Below, piece after piece: positions 1 through 8,313 of a stretch of 12,121 bases of DNA. The notes below the pieces were generated by a model. The model made no database searches, had not been told where the DNA came from, and saw only the letters and a program-made list of their open reading frames with translations. Location: the NCBI GenBank assembly GCA_002328745.1, contig DCVQ01000014.1, positions 1-12,121 of the forward strand. Direction: 5' to 3'. Both the position numbers and the translations under genes were made by a program. Positions within the stretch are counted from its first letter, which is position 1. Each line of letters opens with the position of its first letter. The DNA comes from Actinobacteria bacterium UBA2184. GTDB taxonomy: Bacteria > Actinomycetota > Coriobacteriia > Anaerosomatales > Anaerosomataceae.

Positions 1-1136
<1,136 letters not shown>

Positions 1137-1275
1137 GGGACGGCGGAGGACGCGCTTGTCCTTGGCGGTACCTTTCGTTCGCTTCGACTCGATCGACGTG
1201 ACGCCGTAGGCCGAGGGGTTCTCGCACACGCGATACCACGGGCGGCTTCCGGAGAAGGGGCCGGCACTCCGCGGC

Positions 1276-1301
1276 GGGCGCGCACCGCACCCGGCGCGCC
1301 C
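1276..1301 (+). terminator. GC-only hairpin between secA and prfB, possible secA terminator
   Basis: A perfect 8-bp inverted repeat, GGGCGCGC (1276-1283) and GCGCGCCC (1294-1301), encloses a 10-nt loop. It lies 140 nt after the secA stop and 12 nt before the -10 element of prfB. No run of T follows, so it is not a classical intrinsic terminator; it could be a T-less terminator, an operator, or a by-product of local GC richness. The rest of 1137-1377 holds no credible coding region. Confidence 0.35.
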
Positions 1302-1310
1302 CCGGCCGCA

Positions 1311-1319
1311 TGCTACAAT
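1311..1319 (+). promoter_or_regulatory. Extended -10 promoter for prfB
   Basis: TGCTACAAT carries the TGn extension and a -10 hexamer TACAAT (1314-1319) that differs from consensus at one position. No TTGACA-like hexamer lies 16-18 bp upstream, where the sequence is pure GC. Transcription would start near 1326, giving a leader of about 50 nt before the prfB ATG at 1378. The same TGCTA core recurs upstream of ftsE and of the small gene at 11019. Confidence 0.55.
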
Positions 1320-1377
1320 CCGTGTGCCTCCACCACGCCGTTTTGGCGGTGTTATGCAACCACTGTGAGCAGGGACG

Positions 1378-2511
1378 ATGATCGAAGACCGCACCGCTGA
1401 CATCCAGACGCTGCGCGACCGCGTGGCGCAGATCTCGGAGTACCTGCACCTCGACGCGAAGCGCATCGATCTCGCCGCTCTCGAGGAGCGCACCACGGCG
1501 CCCGACTTCTGGGACGACCAGTCTTCGGCGCAGCAGGTGATGGCGCAGGCATCCGGTCTGCGGGACGAGATCACCTCGTACGAGTCGATGATGGCCGACC
1601 TCGATGAGATCGAGGTGGCCAACGAGCTCGCGGTGGCCGACGACGACGCGGACCTCGCCGCCGAGGCAGCGGCCTCGCTCGCCGACCTCAAAAAGCGCGC
1701 GAACGACCTCGAGCTCGCGAGCTGGTTCACCGGCGAGTTCGACGCGGGGGATGCGCTCGTCACCATCCTGCCCGGCCAGGGCGGCCTCGAGGCGCAGGAC
1801 TGGGCCGAGATGCTCATGAAGATGCTCACCAAGTACGCCGCGTCGCGGAAGTGGAAGGTCGACGTCCACGACGCGCCTGACGGCGTGGAGCTCGGCATCG
1901 ACCGCGCGGTCTTCACCGTGCACGGCCGCAACGCCTACGGCATGCTCTCCTCCGAGAACGGCGTCCACCGTCTCGTGCGCATCAGCCCCACCGACGAGAA
2001 GAAGCGCCGCCAGACGACCTTCGCGCGCGTGGAGGTGCTCCCGGTGCTCCCCGATACCGTCGAGCTCGAGATCCGCGACGAGGACCTGCGCATCGACGTG
2101 TACCGCTCGAGCGGTCCCGGTGGTCAGAGCGTGAACACCACCGACTCGGCGGTGCGCATCACGCACATCCCGAGCGGGCTGGTGGTCACCTGCCAGAATG
2201 AGAAGAGCCAGCTCAAGAACAAGGAGACAGCGATGCTCATCCTGCGCTCGCGCCTCTACGAACTCGAGGAGGAGAAGCGCCTGGCCGAGCTCGACGCCCT
2301 CAAGGGCGAGCGGCAGCAGATCTCCTTTGGCAGCCAGATCCGCAACTACGTGCTGTACCCGTACCAGCTCGTGAAGGACGTCCGTACCGGCGTCGAGACC
2401 GGCGACGTGAACGGTGTGCTCGACGGCGACATCGGCGAGTTCGTGGTGGGCTATCATCGGTGGAGGGTCTCCGGCGAGCAGGCCGTAGCGGTCGGCGCCG
2501 ACGAAGACTAG
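1378..2511 (+). CDS. prfB: Peptide chain release factor 2 with an atypical Ser-Pro-Thr recognition tripeptide and no programmed frameshift
   Basis: RF2 recognises stop codons in the ribosomal A site and triggers peptidyl-tRNA hydrolysis. The 377-aa length fits the family (E. coli 365). The N-terminal helical domain is followed by the codon-recognition domain and then the catalytic GGQ at residues 248-250 (SSGPGGQSVN). The tripeptide that is Ser-Pro-Phe in standard RF2 reads Ser203-Pro204-Thr205. The position of the His that stacks on the stop codon is Gln212 (RRQTTF). Val200, the RF2-type residue where RF1 has Gln, is kept. Leu25-Asp26 (CTC GAC) sit exactly where many bacteria have the CTT TGA C frameshift site; here the frame is simply open. 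The start is the first ATG after an in-frame TGA (1366-1368). The SD-like AGGGA lies only 2 nt from it, closer than usual. Stop TAG. yitT follows after 40 nt. Confidence 0.97.
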   Translation: MIEDRTADIQTLRDRVAQISEYLHLDAKRIDLAALEERTTAPDFWDDQSSAQQVMAQASGLRDEITSYESMMADLDEIEVANELAVADDDADLAAEAAASLADLKKRANDLELASWFTGEFDAGDALVTILPGQGGLEAQDWAEMLMKMLTKYAASRKWKVDVHDAPDGVELGIDRAVFTVHGRNAYGMLSSENGVHRLVRISPTDEKKRRQTTFARVEVLPVLPDTVELEIRDEDLRIDVYRSSGPGGQSVNTTDSAVRITHIPSGLVVTCQNEKSQLKNKETAMLILRSRLYELEEEKRLAELDALKGERQQISFGSQIRNYVLYPYQLVKDVRTGVETGDVNGVLDGDIGEFVVGYHRWRVSGEQAVAVGADED

Positions 2512-2551
2512 CGCGGGCCGACGGGCACGGGTGGCCAAGGGGGTGTAAGCG

Positions 2552-3463
2552 ATGGTGAAGCGGATCCTGGCGAGGGCCAACCCGGGTCAGGTGCTCAAGC
2601 ACCGAAGGGTGCGCGACTACGCGCTGATGACGCTCGGCATCCTCATCACCGCCTGGGGCCTCAACGCTTTTCTCATCCCCAACAAGCTTGCCGCCGGCGG
2701 CGTGTCGGGACTCGCCACCGTCTTCTACTACCTCTTCATCGACGAGTTCGGCGTCACCGTGCCCATCGGCGTGCAGATGCTGCTGATGAACGCCGTCCTG
2801 CTGGTGATCGGCGTGCGCGCGAAGGGCTGGCGGTACGGCGCCAAGACGGTCTACGGCATGGTCGCCATGTCCGTTGCGGTGGACGTGCTCGCACCGTTCA
2901 CCCCGCATCTCGCCTCGCACGACCAGCTGCTGGCCGTGCTCTACGGCGGCGCGATCACCGGCATCGGCATGGGGCTCGTCTTCAAGGCGCGGGGCAACAC
3001 CGGCGGCACCGACATCGTGGCGCAGCTGCTTGTGGAGAAGGTCAACCTCGGTATCGGGCAGCTCATGCTGCTCGCCGACGCGTTCGTCACCCTCGTGGCG
3101 GCCATCGTGCTCGGCCCGGACCTCGCGCTCTACGGCGCGGTCGCGGTCTTCGTGATGGGCGCCGTGATCGACGTGGTGCAGGAGGGTCTCTCGGTGGAGA
3201 AGGCCGCCTTCATCATCTGCGACGAGCCCGGCCGGGTGGCCGACGCGGTGCTCCACCAGCTCGGCAGGGGAGCGACCGGCTTCGTGGCGCGGGGCCTCTA
3301 CTCGGCCGAGCAGCGCGAAGTGGTGTTCACGGTGGTCTCGCGCCGCGAGATCGACGCCTTGAAGGCGCTCGTTCACGCGGTGGACCCCAGGGCGTTCGTG
3401 GTGATCGCCAACGTGCATGAGGCACTCGGCGAAGGATTCAGGGAGATAGGGGTAGTCGAATGA
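2552..3463 (+). CDS. YitT family integral membrane protein (YitT_membrane plus C-terminal DUF2179 domain)
   Basis: This 303-aa protein belongs to the YitT family, widespread membrane proteins without a firmly established substrate. A short basic N-terminus precedes about six hydrophobic segments (roughly residues 22-42, 73-90, 97-116, 126-145, 168-187 and 190-208). The family-typical NKLAAGGVSG stretch follows segment 1, and GNTGGTDI lies in the loop after segment 4. The last ~90 residues form the soluble DUF2179 domain, including the typical GATGF and VVFTVVSRREI-type strand. A good SD (AAGGGGG, 2537-2543) stands 8 nt before the ATG. The stop overlaps the next start in ATGA (3460-3463), so it is translationally coupled to the transketolase genes. 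Family assignment is firm; a transport or regulatory role is unproven, and any link with sugar phosphates is only suggested by the operon. Confidence 0.9.
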   Translation: MVKRILARANPGQVLKHRRVRDYALMTLGILITAWGLNAFLIPNKLAAGGVSGLATVFYYLFIDEFGVTVPIGVQMLLMNAVLLVIGVRAKGWRYGAKTVYGMVAMSVAVDVLAPFTPHLASHDQLLAVLYGGAITGIGMGLVFKARGNTGGTDIVAQLLVEKVNLGIGQLMLLADAFVTLVAAIVLGPDLALYGAVAVFVMGAVIDVVQEGLSVEKAAFIICDEPGRVADAVLHQLGRGATGFVARGLYSAEQREVVFTVVSRREIDALKALVHAVDPRAFVVIANVHEALGEGFREIGVVE

Positions 3464-4368
3464 CGGAGGGACCCTCTGCAGTCGCGGAGATCGGGGCGCG
3501 CGCCGCGCGCATGCGCTACGACATCATCGAGATGATCGCCGAGGCCGGAAGCGGTCATCCCGGCGGGTCGCTCTCGGCGGCCGAGATCGTGGCGTCGCTG
3601 TACTTCGGCATCATGAAGCACGATCCCGCGCGGCCCGACTGGCCCGAGCGCGACCGCTTCGTGCTCTCGAAGGGCCACGCCGCGCCCGTGCTCTACGCGG
3701 CGCTCGCCGAGGCCGGCTACCTCGGCCGCGACCACCTGAAGACGCTGCGGAAGCTCGGCAGCATCCTCCAGGGCCACCCCGACATGAAGAAGACGCCCGG
3801 CGTGGAGGTCTCTACCGGCTCGCTCGGGCAGGGCCTCGCCATCGCCAACGGCATGGCGCTCGCGCTGCGCCTCGACGGCAACCCGGCGCGCGTGTTCTGC
3901 CTGCTCGGCGACGGCGAGCTGCAGGAGGGCGAGGTGTGGGAGGCCGCGATGTTCGCGCCGCACCACGGTCTCGACCACGTGACGGCGATCGTCGACCACA
4001 ACGGCTTGCAGATCGACGGCGCGTGCACCGACGTGATGTGCCTCGGCAAGGTGGCCGAGAAGTTCGACGCCTTCGGCTGGGAGGTGCGCGAGGCCGACGG
4101 TCACGACGTGGCCGACATCCTCGACGCCGTCTCGGCGCCGCCGACGACCGCAGGCGTGCCGGTGTGTGTGGTCTGCTACACCGTGAAGGGGCGCGGCGTC
4201 TCGTTCATGGAGGGTGACGCGGGCTGGCACGGCAAGGCGCCTGACGCCGAGCAGACCACGGCCGCGCTTGGCGAGCTCGCCGCCGCGATGGAGGCCGCCG
4301 GGGCCATGCCGCACGCGCCGCACGCCGGTGCGGGCGACGCCTCGCCGGCCGAGGGGAGCGCCTCATGA
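3460..4368 (+). CDS. tktN: Transketolase, N-terminal (thiamine pyrophosphate-binding) subunit
   Basis: This is the first half of a split transketolase, which with the next gene moves two-carbon ketol units between sugar phosphates in the non-oxidative pentose phosphate pathway. The protein (302 aa) covers the PP-binding domain: GHPGG at residues 32-36 and KGH at 71-73 provide substrate/cofactor histidines, GSLGQG is the conserved loop after the GHPD stretch, and GDGELQEGE (150-158) with Asn181 (DHNG) is the TPP/metal motif. The last ~30 residues are a low-complexity Ala/Gly/Pro tail not expected in the catalytic fold, reminiscent of an interdomain linker. The start overlaps the yitT stop (ATGA), with AGGGG at 3448-3452 as SD. 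The stop overlaps the tktC start in another ATGA, which favours equal production of the subunits. Confidence 0.95.
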   Translation: MTEGPSAVAEIGARAARMRYDIIEMIAEAGSGHPGGSLSAAEIVASLYFGIMKHDPARPDWPERDRFVLSKGHAAPVLYAALAEAGYLGRDHLKTLRKLGSILQGHPDMKKTPGVEVSTGSLGQGLAIANGMALALRLDGNPARVFCLLGDGELQEGEVWEAAMFAPHHGLDHVTAIVDHNGLQIDGACTDVMCLGKVAEKFDAFGWEVREADGHDVADILDAVSAPPTTAGVPVCVVCYTVKGRGVSFMEGDAGWHGKAPDAEQTTAALGELAAAMEAAGAMPHAPHAGAGDASPAEGSAS

Positions 4369-5306
4369 GCGAGAAGCGCGCGACACGCGAGGCGTTCGGC
4401 GCCACGCTCATCGAGCTCGCAGGCGAGGGCCTCGACGTGGTAGCGGTCGACGCCGACCTCTCCGGCTCCACCACCACCGCCAAGTTCGGCGCGGCCTACC
4501 CCGAGCGGTTCTTCAACGTGGGCATCGCCGAGCAGAACATGATCGGCACGGCCGCCGGCCTGGCCGTCGGCGGCAAGATCCCGTTCACGGGGAGCTTCGC
4601 CGTGTTCGCCACCGGCCGCGCCTACGACCAGGTGCGCAACACCGTGTGCTACTCGGGCCTCAACGTGAAGCTTGCGCCCACGCACTCGGGCATCACCGTC
4701 GGTCCCGACGGCGGCAGCCACCAGATGCTCGAGGACATCGCCCTTATGCGCGTGCTCCCCGGCATGCGCGTGCTCGTGCCCGCCGACTTCACCGCCGCGA
4801 AGGCCGCGATCCGGCTCGCTGCGATCACGCCCGGACCGTTCTACATCCGGCTCGGCCGCGCGTCGGTGCCGGTGATCTACGGCGACGACTACGTCTTCGA
4901 GCTCGGCCGGGCCACGGTGCTGCGCGAGGGCGTGCACGTGACGCTCGCCGCGTGCGGCGTGATGGTCGAGCAGGCGCTCGCCGCCGCCGCAGAGCTCGAG
5001 CTCGAAGGCATCCACGCCGAGGTGCTCGACGTGTCCACGATCAAGCCGCTCGACGTCGAGACGATCGCCGCCTCGGCCCGCAAGACCGGCGCGGTGGTGG
5101 CATGCGAGGAGCACTCGATCTACGGCGGGCTGGGCTCGGCGGTTGCCGAGGCGCTCGGCGAGAACGCCCCGGTGCCGTTCGCGCGCGTGGGCGTCCGCGA
5201 CGTGTTCGGGACCTCCGGCGAGCCGGCCGAGCTGATGGCGCACTTCGGGCTCACGGGAGCCGATATCGCCGCGACGGCACGAGACCTGCTAATCAGACGG
5301 CGCTAG
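4365..5306 (+). CDS. tktC: Transketolase, C-terminal (pyrimidine-binding) subunit
   Basis: This 313-aa protein carries the pyrimidine-binding domain and the C-terminal transketolase domain missing from the preceding gene, so the two form one active enzyme. FNVGIAEQNM contains Glu56, equivalent to the Glu that activates the thiazolium/aminopyrimidine of TPP (E. coli Glu411). THSGITVGPDGGSH holds the substrate-phosphate histidines. ACEEHSIYGGLGSAVAE marks the C-terminal domain. Coupling to tktN is by ATGA overlap (4365-4368), and GAGGGGAG (4351-4358) within the tktN end serves as SD. Because family members overlap with the DXP synthase fold, DXPS was considered, but the split arrangement and motif set fit transketolase. 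Stop TAG, followed by 158 nt with a hairpin and the ftsE promoter. Confidence 0.95.
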   Translation: MSEKRATREAFGATLIELAGEGLDVVAVDADLSGSTTTAKFGAAYPERFFNVGIAEQNMIGTAAGLAVGGKIPFTGSFAVFATGRAYDQVRNTVCYSGLNVKLAPTHSGITVGPDGGSHQMLEDIALMRVLPGMRVLVPADFTAAKAAIRLAAITPGPFYIRLGRASVPVIYGDDYVFELGRATVLREGVHVTLAACGVMVEQALAAAAELELEGIHAEVLDVSTIKPLDVETIAASARKTGAVVACEEHSIYGGLGSAVAEALGENAPVPFARVGVRDVFGTSGEPAELMAHFGLTGADIAATARDLLIRRR

Positions 5307-5383
5307 TTGCCGCGACCGTGCGAGTGATAGAGATCGGGACGTGCACAAAGGGCGTCTCGTGGAGGAATGATGGATTCGGTAAC

Positions 5384-5411
5384 GGGGCGATGCCGGCACA
5401 GGTATCGCCCT
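5384..5411 (+). terminator. 11-bp hairpin after the transketolase genes, candidate terminator
   Basis: GGGCGAT (5385-5391) pairs perfectly with ATCGCCC (5404-5410). The stem continues inward with a G.T and two C-G pairs around the hexaloop GGCACA (5395-5400), and outward with one more G.T pair, giving an 11-bp stem. It lies 78 nt after the tktC stop. The downstream TGCGCTCTCT is only weakly pyrimidine-rich, so intrinsic termination is possible but not typical. Its descending arm occupies the -35 region of the ftsE promoter, so an operator role is an alternative. Confidence 0.5.
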
Positions 5412-5419
5412 GCGCTCTC

Positions 5420-5428
5420 TGCTAGAAT
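5420..5428 (+). promoter_or_regulatory. Extended -10 promoter for the ftsE-ftsX-ctpA operon
   Basis: TGCTAGAAT combines a TGn extension with the hexamer TAGAAT (5423-5428). The 17-bp-spaced upstream hexamer (AGGTAT) does not resemble TTGACA, so recognition would rest on the extended -10. The start would fall near 5435, leaving a leader of about 30 nt with the SD GGAG (5454-5457) 7 nt before the ftsE ATG. Confidence 0.55.
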
Positions 5429-5464
5429 GCAGCGGGAATCGTCGCACAGATATGGAGCATCCCT

Positions 5465-6154
5465 ATGATCTCGATGCGGAACGTCAGTAAGATCTACGTT
5501 CCGAACAAACCCCCGGCTCTTGACGACTGCAACGTCGAGATCGAGCAGGGGGAGTTCGTGTTCCTCGTAGGCCACTCGGGCTCGGGCAAGTCCACGTTCA
5601 TCCGGCTGTTGCTGCGCGAGCTGCTGCCAACCAAGGGCCAGATCGTCGTGGCCGGCCAGGACCTCGGCAAGATGAAGCACTGGAAGGTGCCGTACCTGCG
5701 CCGCAACATCGGCTGCGTGTTCCAGGACTTCAAGCTGTTGCCGAACAAGACCACGTACGAGAACATCGCGTTCGCGCTGGAGGTCATCGGCCGCAGCAAG
5801 CACGTGATCCGCACGCAGGTGCCGGAGGTGCTGCGCCTCGTGGGCCTCGAGGAGAAGACCGACAGCTACCCGGACGAGCTTTCGGGTGGCGAGCAGCAGC
5901 GCGTCTCCATCGCGCGGGCGTTCGTGAACCGGCCGCCGCTGCTGCTGGCCGACGAGCCCACGGGTAACCTCGACCCGGCCACGTCGCTCGGCATCATGAG
6001 CCTGCTCAATCGCATCAACAAGACGGGCACCACGGTGCTCGTGGCCACGCACGACCGCGAGATGGTGGACTCCATGCGGCGCCGGGTCATCGCCCTCGAG
6101 GGCGGCCGCGTCATCCGCGACCAGGATCGAGGGGTGTACGGCTATGGCGATTAA
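5465..6154 (+). CDS. ftsE: Cell division ATP-binding protein FtsE
   Basis: FtsE is the ATPase of the FtsEX complex, an ABC-type mechanotransmitter at the divisome that controls cell-wall hydrolases through FtsX rather than transporting a solute. The protein is 229 aa, the normal size. Visible elements are Walker A GHSGSGKST (residues 36-44), Q-loop Gln87 in CVFQDFKLLP, ABC signature LSGGEQQ (139-145), Walker B LLLADEPT (159-166), the D-loop NLDP and the switch His in ATHDREM. The C-terminal RGVYG is typical of actinobacterial FtsE. The chosen ATG has SD GGAG at 7 nt and gives the expected N-terminus. It has the only TAA stop among complete genes here, and overlaps ftsX by 11 nt. Confidence 0.97.
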   Translation: MISMRNVSKIYVPNKPPALDDCNVEIEQGEFVFLVGHSGSGKSTFIRLLLRELLPTKGQIVVAGQDLGKMKHWKVPYLRRNIGCVFQDFKLLPNKTTYENIAFALEVIGRSKHVIRTQVPEVLRLVGLEEKTDSYPDELSGGEQQRVSIARAFVNRPPLLLADEPTGNLDPATSLGIMSLLNRINKTGTTVLVATHDREMVDSMRRRVIALEGGRVIRDQDRGVYGYGD

Positions 6155-7064
6155 CGTCGGCTACTTCGTCAGGGAGTCGTTCCTGAGCTTCCGTCGAAAC
6201 TGGGTGATGAGCCTCGGCGCCATCATCACCATCTACCTGTCGCTTCTCATCGTGGGCGTGTCGGTCGGCTCGGGCTACATCATCGAGCAGATCGTCTCGG
6301 GCGTTGAGCAGAAGTTCTCGATCCGCGTGTTCCTCTCGGACAACGCGGCGCCCGAGAGCGTGACCGCCATCGAGGCCGAGCTCGCTGCCGACCCGCGCGT
6401 GCTCACCCTCACGCACACCACCAAGGAGATGGCGCTCGAGGAGTTCATCGCGACGACGCTTGAGGACAGCCCCGAGATCGTCGAGTCGCTGCCGGGCAAT
6501 CCGCTGCCTGCGTCGATCGACCTCGACCTCAAGAACCCGAGCGAGGACGTGCTCGCCGTGGTCGAGGACATCAAGGCACACCCGCTGTTCGCCTCGGTGG
6601 CCGAGTCACCCGACGACCCCGAGAAGTCCATCCAGTACGGGCAGGAGATCGTGGGCCAGCTGCTCGCGCTCACCAAGATGATCCGCACCGTGGGCGCGGT
6701 GTTCATCGGCCTGCTCGGCTTCATCAGCCTGATCTTCATCAACAACTCCATCCGGCTCGCTATCTACGCGCGCCGCAAGGAGATCGGCATCATGCGCCTT
6801 GTGGGCGCGTCCAATTGGTTCATCCGCACGCCGTTCCTTATGGAGGGCGTGATCCAGAGCCTCGTCGGCGCGTTCCTCGCCATCGGCACGCTCGCGATCG
6901 TGTGGGTGTACCTGTTGCCGCGGGCGCGAGAGGTTCTCGGTTTCCTCCGTTTCGAACTCCCGCTGTCCGCCGCGGCGTCGATCTCGCTCATCCTCATCGC
7001 GAGCGGCATCATCGTGGGCCTCATCGGCTCCGGACTCGCTCTGCGGCGCTACCTGAAAGTCTGA
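6144..7064 (+). CDS. ftsX: Cell division membrane protein FtsX
   Basis: FtsX is the membrane partner of FtsE; its large extracytoplasmic loop binds and activates peptidoglycan hydrolases or their regulators. The 306-aa protein shows the standard layout: N-terminal cytoplasmic segment, TM1 (about residues 20-47), an extracytoplasmic domain of about 130 residues, then TM2 (181-203), TM3 (232-258) and TM4 (275-300). The cytoplasmic segment RRKEIGIMRLVGAS after TM2 is the FtsX-type coupling region contacting the ATPase. It starts inside ftsE, with GAGGGG (6129-6134) as SD at 9 nt spacing, consistent with stoichiometric synthesis. The stop TGA is 4 nt before ctpA. Confidence 0.96.
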   Translation: MAINVGYFVRESFLSFRRNWVMSLGAIITIYLSLLIVGVSVGSGYIIEQIVSGVEQKFSIRVFLSDNAAPESVTAIEAELAADPRVLTLTHTTKEMALEEFIATTLEDSPEIVESLPGNPLPASIDLDLKNPSEDVLAVVEDIKAHPLFASVAESPDDPEKSIQYGQEIVGQLLALTKMIRTVGAVFIGLLGFISLIFINNSIRLAIYARRKEIGIMRLVGASNWFIRTPFLMEGVIQSLVGAFLAIGTLAIVWVYLLPRAREVLGFLRFELPLSAAASISLILIASGIIVGLIGSGLALRRYLKV

Positions 7065-7068
7065 GATC

Positions 7069-8265
7069 ATGCCCAAGTCGCTTAAGTACGCCGTGGCGTT
7101 CACGGCTCTCATGACGTTGCTCATCGCCGCGTTCGCCGGTGGCGTGTACTTCGACCGGACGAGGCGCGGCGTCTCGCCGCTCTCCGGGGCTCCGGTCGAG
7201 ACGATCGACACCGTGGACATGTACGACGCCCTCGACGAGGTCATCGGCATCATCGATCGCGAGGCGCTTGAGCCTGCCAGCGAGACATCCATCACGGTCG
7301 GTGCGATCCGCGGCGTCCTCGAGGGGCTCGGCGATGAGCACGCCGTGTACTTCAACAAGGAGCACTTCGAGTACTTCAACGAGCAGAACGCCGGGTCGTT
7401 CTTCGGGGTTGGCATCACCATCAGCAACCGCGACGATGCGCTCGTGATCATCTCGGTGATGGACGGCACGCCCGCTGACAAGGCCGGGCTGAGGGCCGAA
7501 GACATCATCCTCGAGATCGACGGCGAGTACCGCGACAACTGGAACTCCGACGAGGCTGTCATGCGCATCCGTGGCGAGGAGGGCACCGAGGTCACCATCG
7601 GTGTGTATCGCGAGGGCGAGGACGAGATCCTCGATTTCACGATGGAGCGCGCGAAGATCGACGTGCCGAACATCGAGAGCGAGATGCTCGCCGACGACAT
7701 CGGCTACATCCGCCTCTACAGCTTCAACGAGGTCGCCGAGGAGGACATCCGCTCGGCCATCGAGAAGCTCGAGGACGAGGGCGCGCGTGGCTTCGTGCTC
7801 GACCTTCGCGACAACCCGGGCGGACTGCTCGGGGAGTCCATCGACGTCGCGTCGCTGTTCGTGGCCGACGGTGTGATCGTGCGCGTCGAGGATCGGGAGG
7901 GCGAGGGCGAAGAGTACCGCGCCACCGGCGATCTGGCGACCGATGCCCCGCTCGTGGTTCTCATCAACGGCAACTCGGCGTCCGCGAGCGAGATCGTCGG
8001 CGGCGCGCTGCAGGACTACAGCCGCGCGGTCCTCGTGGGTGAGGTGAGCTTCGGCAAGGGGAGCGTGCAGACGATCGAGCCGCTGACGTTCGGCGGAGCC
8101 GTGAAGCTCACCATCGCGCACTACCTGACGCCCAAGGGCCAGGTGATCGACAAGAAGGGGCTCACACCCGACATCGTCGTCGAGATGGAGCCCGAACTTC
8201 AGTCCGAGAAGGACACCGACACGCAGCTTCAGCGCGCGATCGAGGAGCTCAAGGGTCTGCTCTAG
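7069..8265 (+). CDS. ctpA: S41 family C-terminal processing peptidase with PDZ domain, membrane-anchored
   Basis: Members of this family cut proteins from near their C-termini outside the cytoplasm, using a Ser-Lys dyad. The 398-aa length is typical of CtpA/CtpB. A hydrophobic segment after the basic MPKSLK start (about residues 7-26) is a signal peptide or anchor. A PDZ domain spans roughly 111-195 (FFGVGI; GTPADKAGL; EDIILEIDG). The peptidase core has LRDNPGG, the SASASE motif with predicted catalytic Ser305, and FGKG with Lys330; their 25-residue spacing matches known family dyads. It follows ftsX by 4 nt without a clear SD, so it probably relies on coupling. In other bacteria such proteases control peptidoglycan hydrolases, which suggests a link to FtsEX; this is inference. 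Stop TAG, convergent with the next gene. Confidence 0.95.
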   Translation: MPKSLKYAVAFTALMTLLIAAFAGGVYFDRTRRGVSPLSGAPVETIDTVDMYDALDEVIGIIDREALEPASETSITVGAIRGVLEGLGDEHAVYFNKEHFEYFNEQNAGSFFGVGITISNRDDALVIISVMDGTPADKAGLRAEDIILEIDGEYRDNWNSDEAVMRIRGEEGTEVTIGVYREGEDEILDFTMERAKIDVPNIESEMLADDIGYIRLYSFNEVAEEDIRSAIEKLEDEGARGFVLDLRDNPGGLLGESIDVASLFVADGVIVRVEDREGEGEEYRATGDLATDAPLVVLINGNSASASEIVGGALQDYSRAVLVGEVSFGKGSVQTIEPLTFGGAVKLTIAHYLTPKGQVIDKKGLTPDIVVEMEPELQSEKDTDTQLQRAIEELKGLL

Positions 8266-8280
8266 GACACGCGCACGATG

Positions 8281-8313
8281 GATCGGGTGCGGGCAGCATG
8301 CCGGACCCGGATC
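8281..8313. terminator. Hairpin between convergent genes, possible bidirectional terminator
   Basis: GATCGGGT (8281-8288) faces ACCCGGATC (8305-8313): GGGT/ACCC pair, with GATC/GATC outside and one bulged G. An inner GGCA/TGCC stem (8292-8295 with 8299-8302) closes a GCA loop. It starts 15 nt after the ctpA stop and touches the last base of the stop of the minus-strand gene, the expected place for a shared terminator. There is no T-tract on either strand. Confidence 0.4.

Noticed and set aside
1334..1351. Small stem in the prfB leader (CACGCC with GGCGGTG, one bulged G)
   Set aside because: Only four continuous pairs plus two beyond a bulge, no T-run after it, and no riboswitch-like context; too weak to call attenuation.
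4279..4365. Ala-rich end of tktN, considered as a frameshift artefact that separated one fused transketolase
   Set aside because: tktC has its own SD and an ATGA-coupled ATG, and both proteins have the usual ends of split transketolase subunits, so the split is genuine.
5367..5468. A 33-codon reading frame next to GGAGGA (5361-5366) whose TGA overlaps the ftsE ATG in an ATGA pattern, resembling a coupled leader peptide
   Set aside because: It uses codons avoided elsewhere here (AGG, AGA, CTA, TAT), contains the hairpin and the ftsE -10 element inside it, and its SD spacing is too short (0 or 3 nt). Most likely chance.
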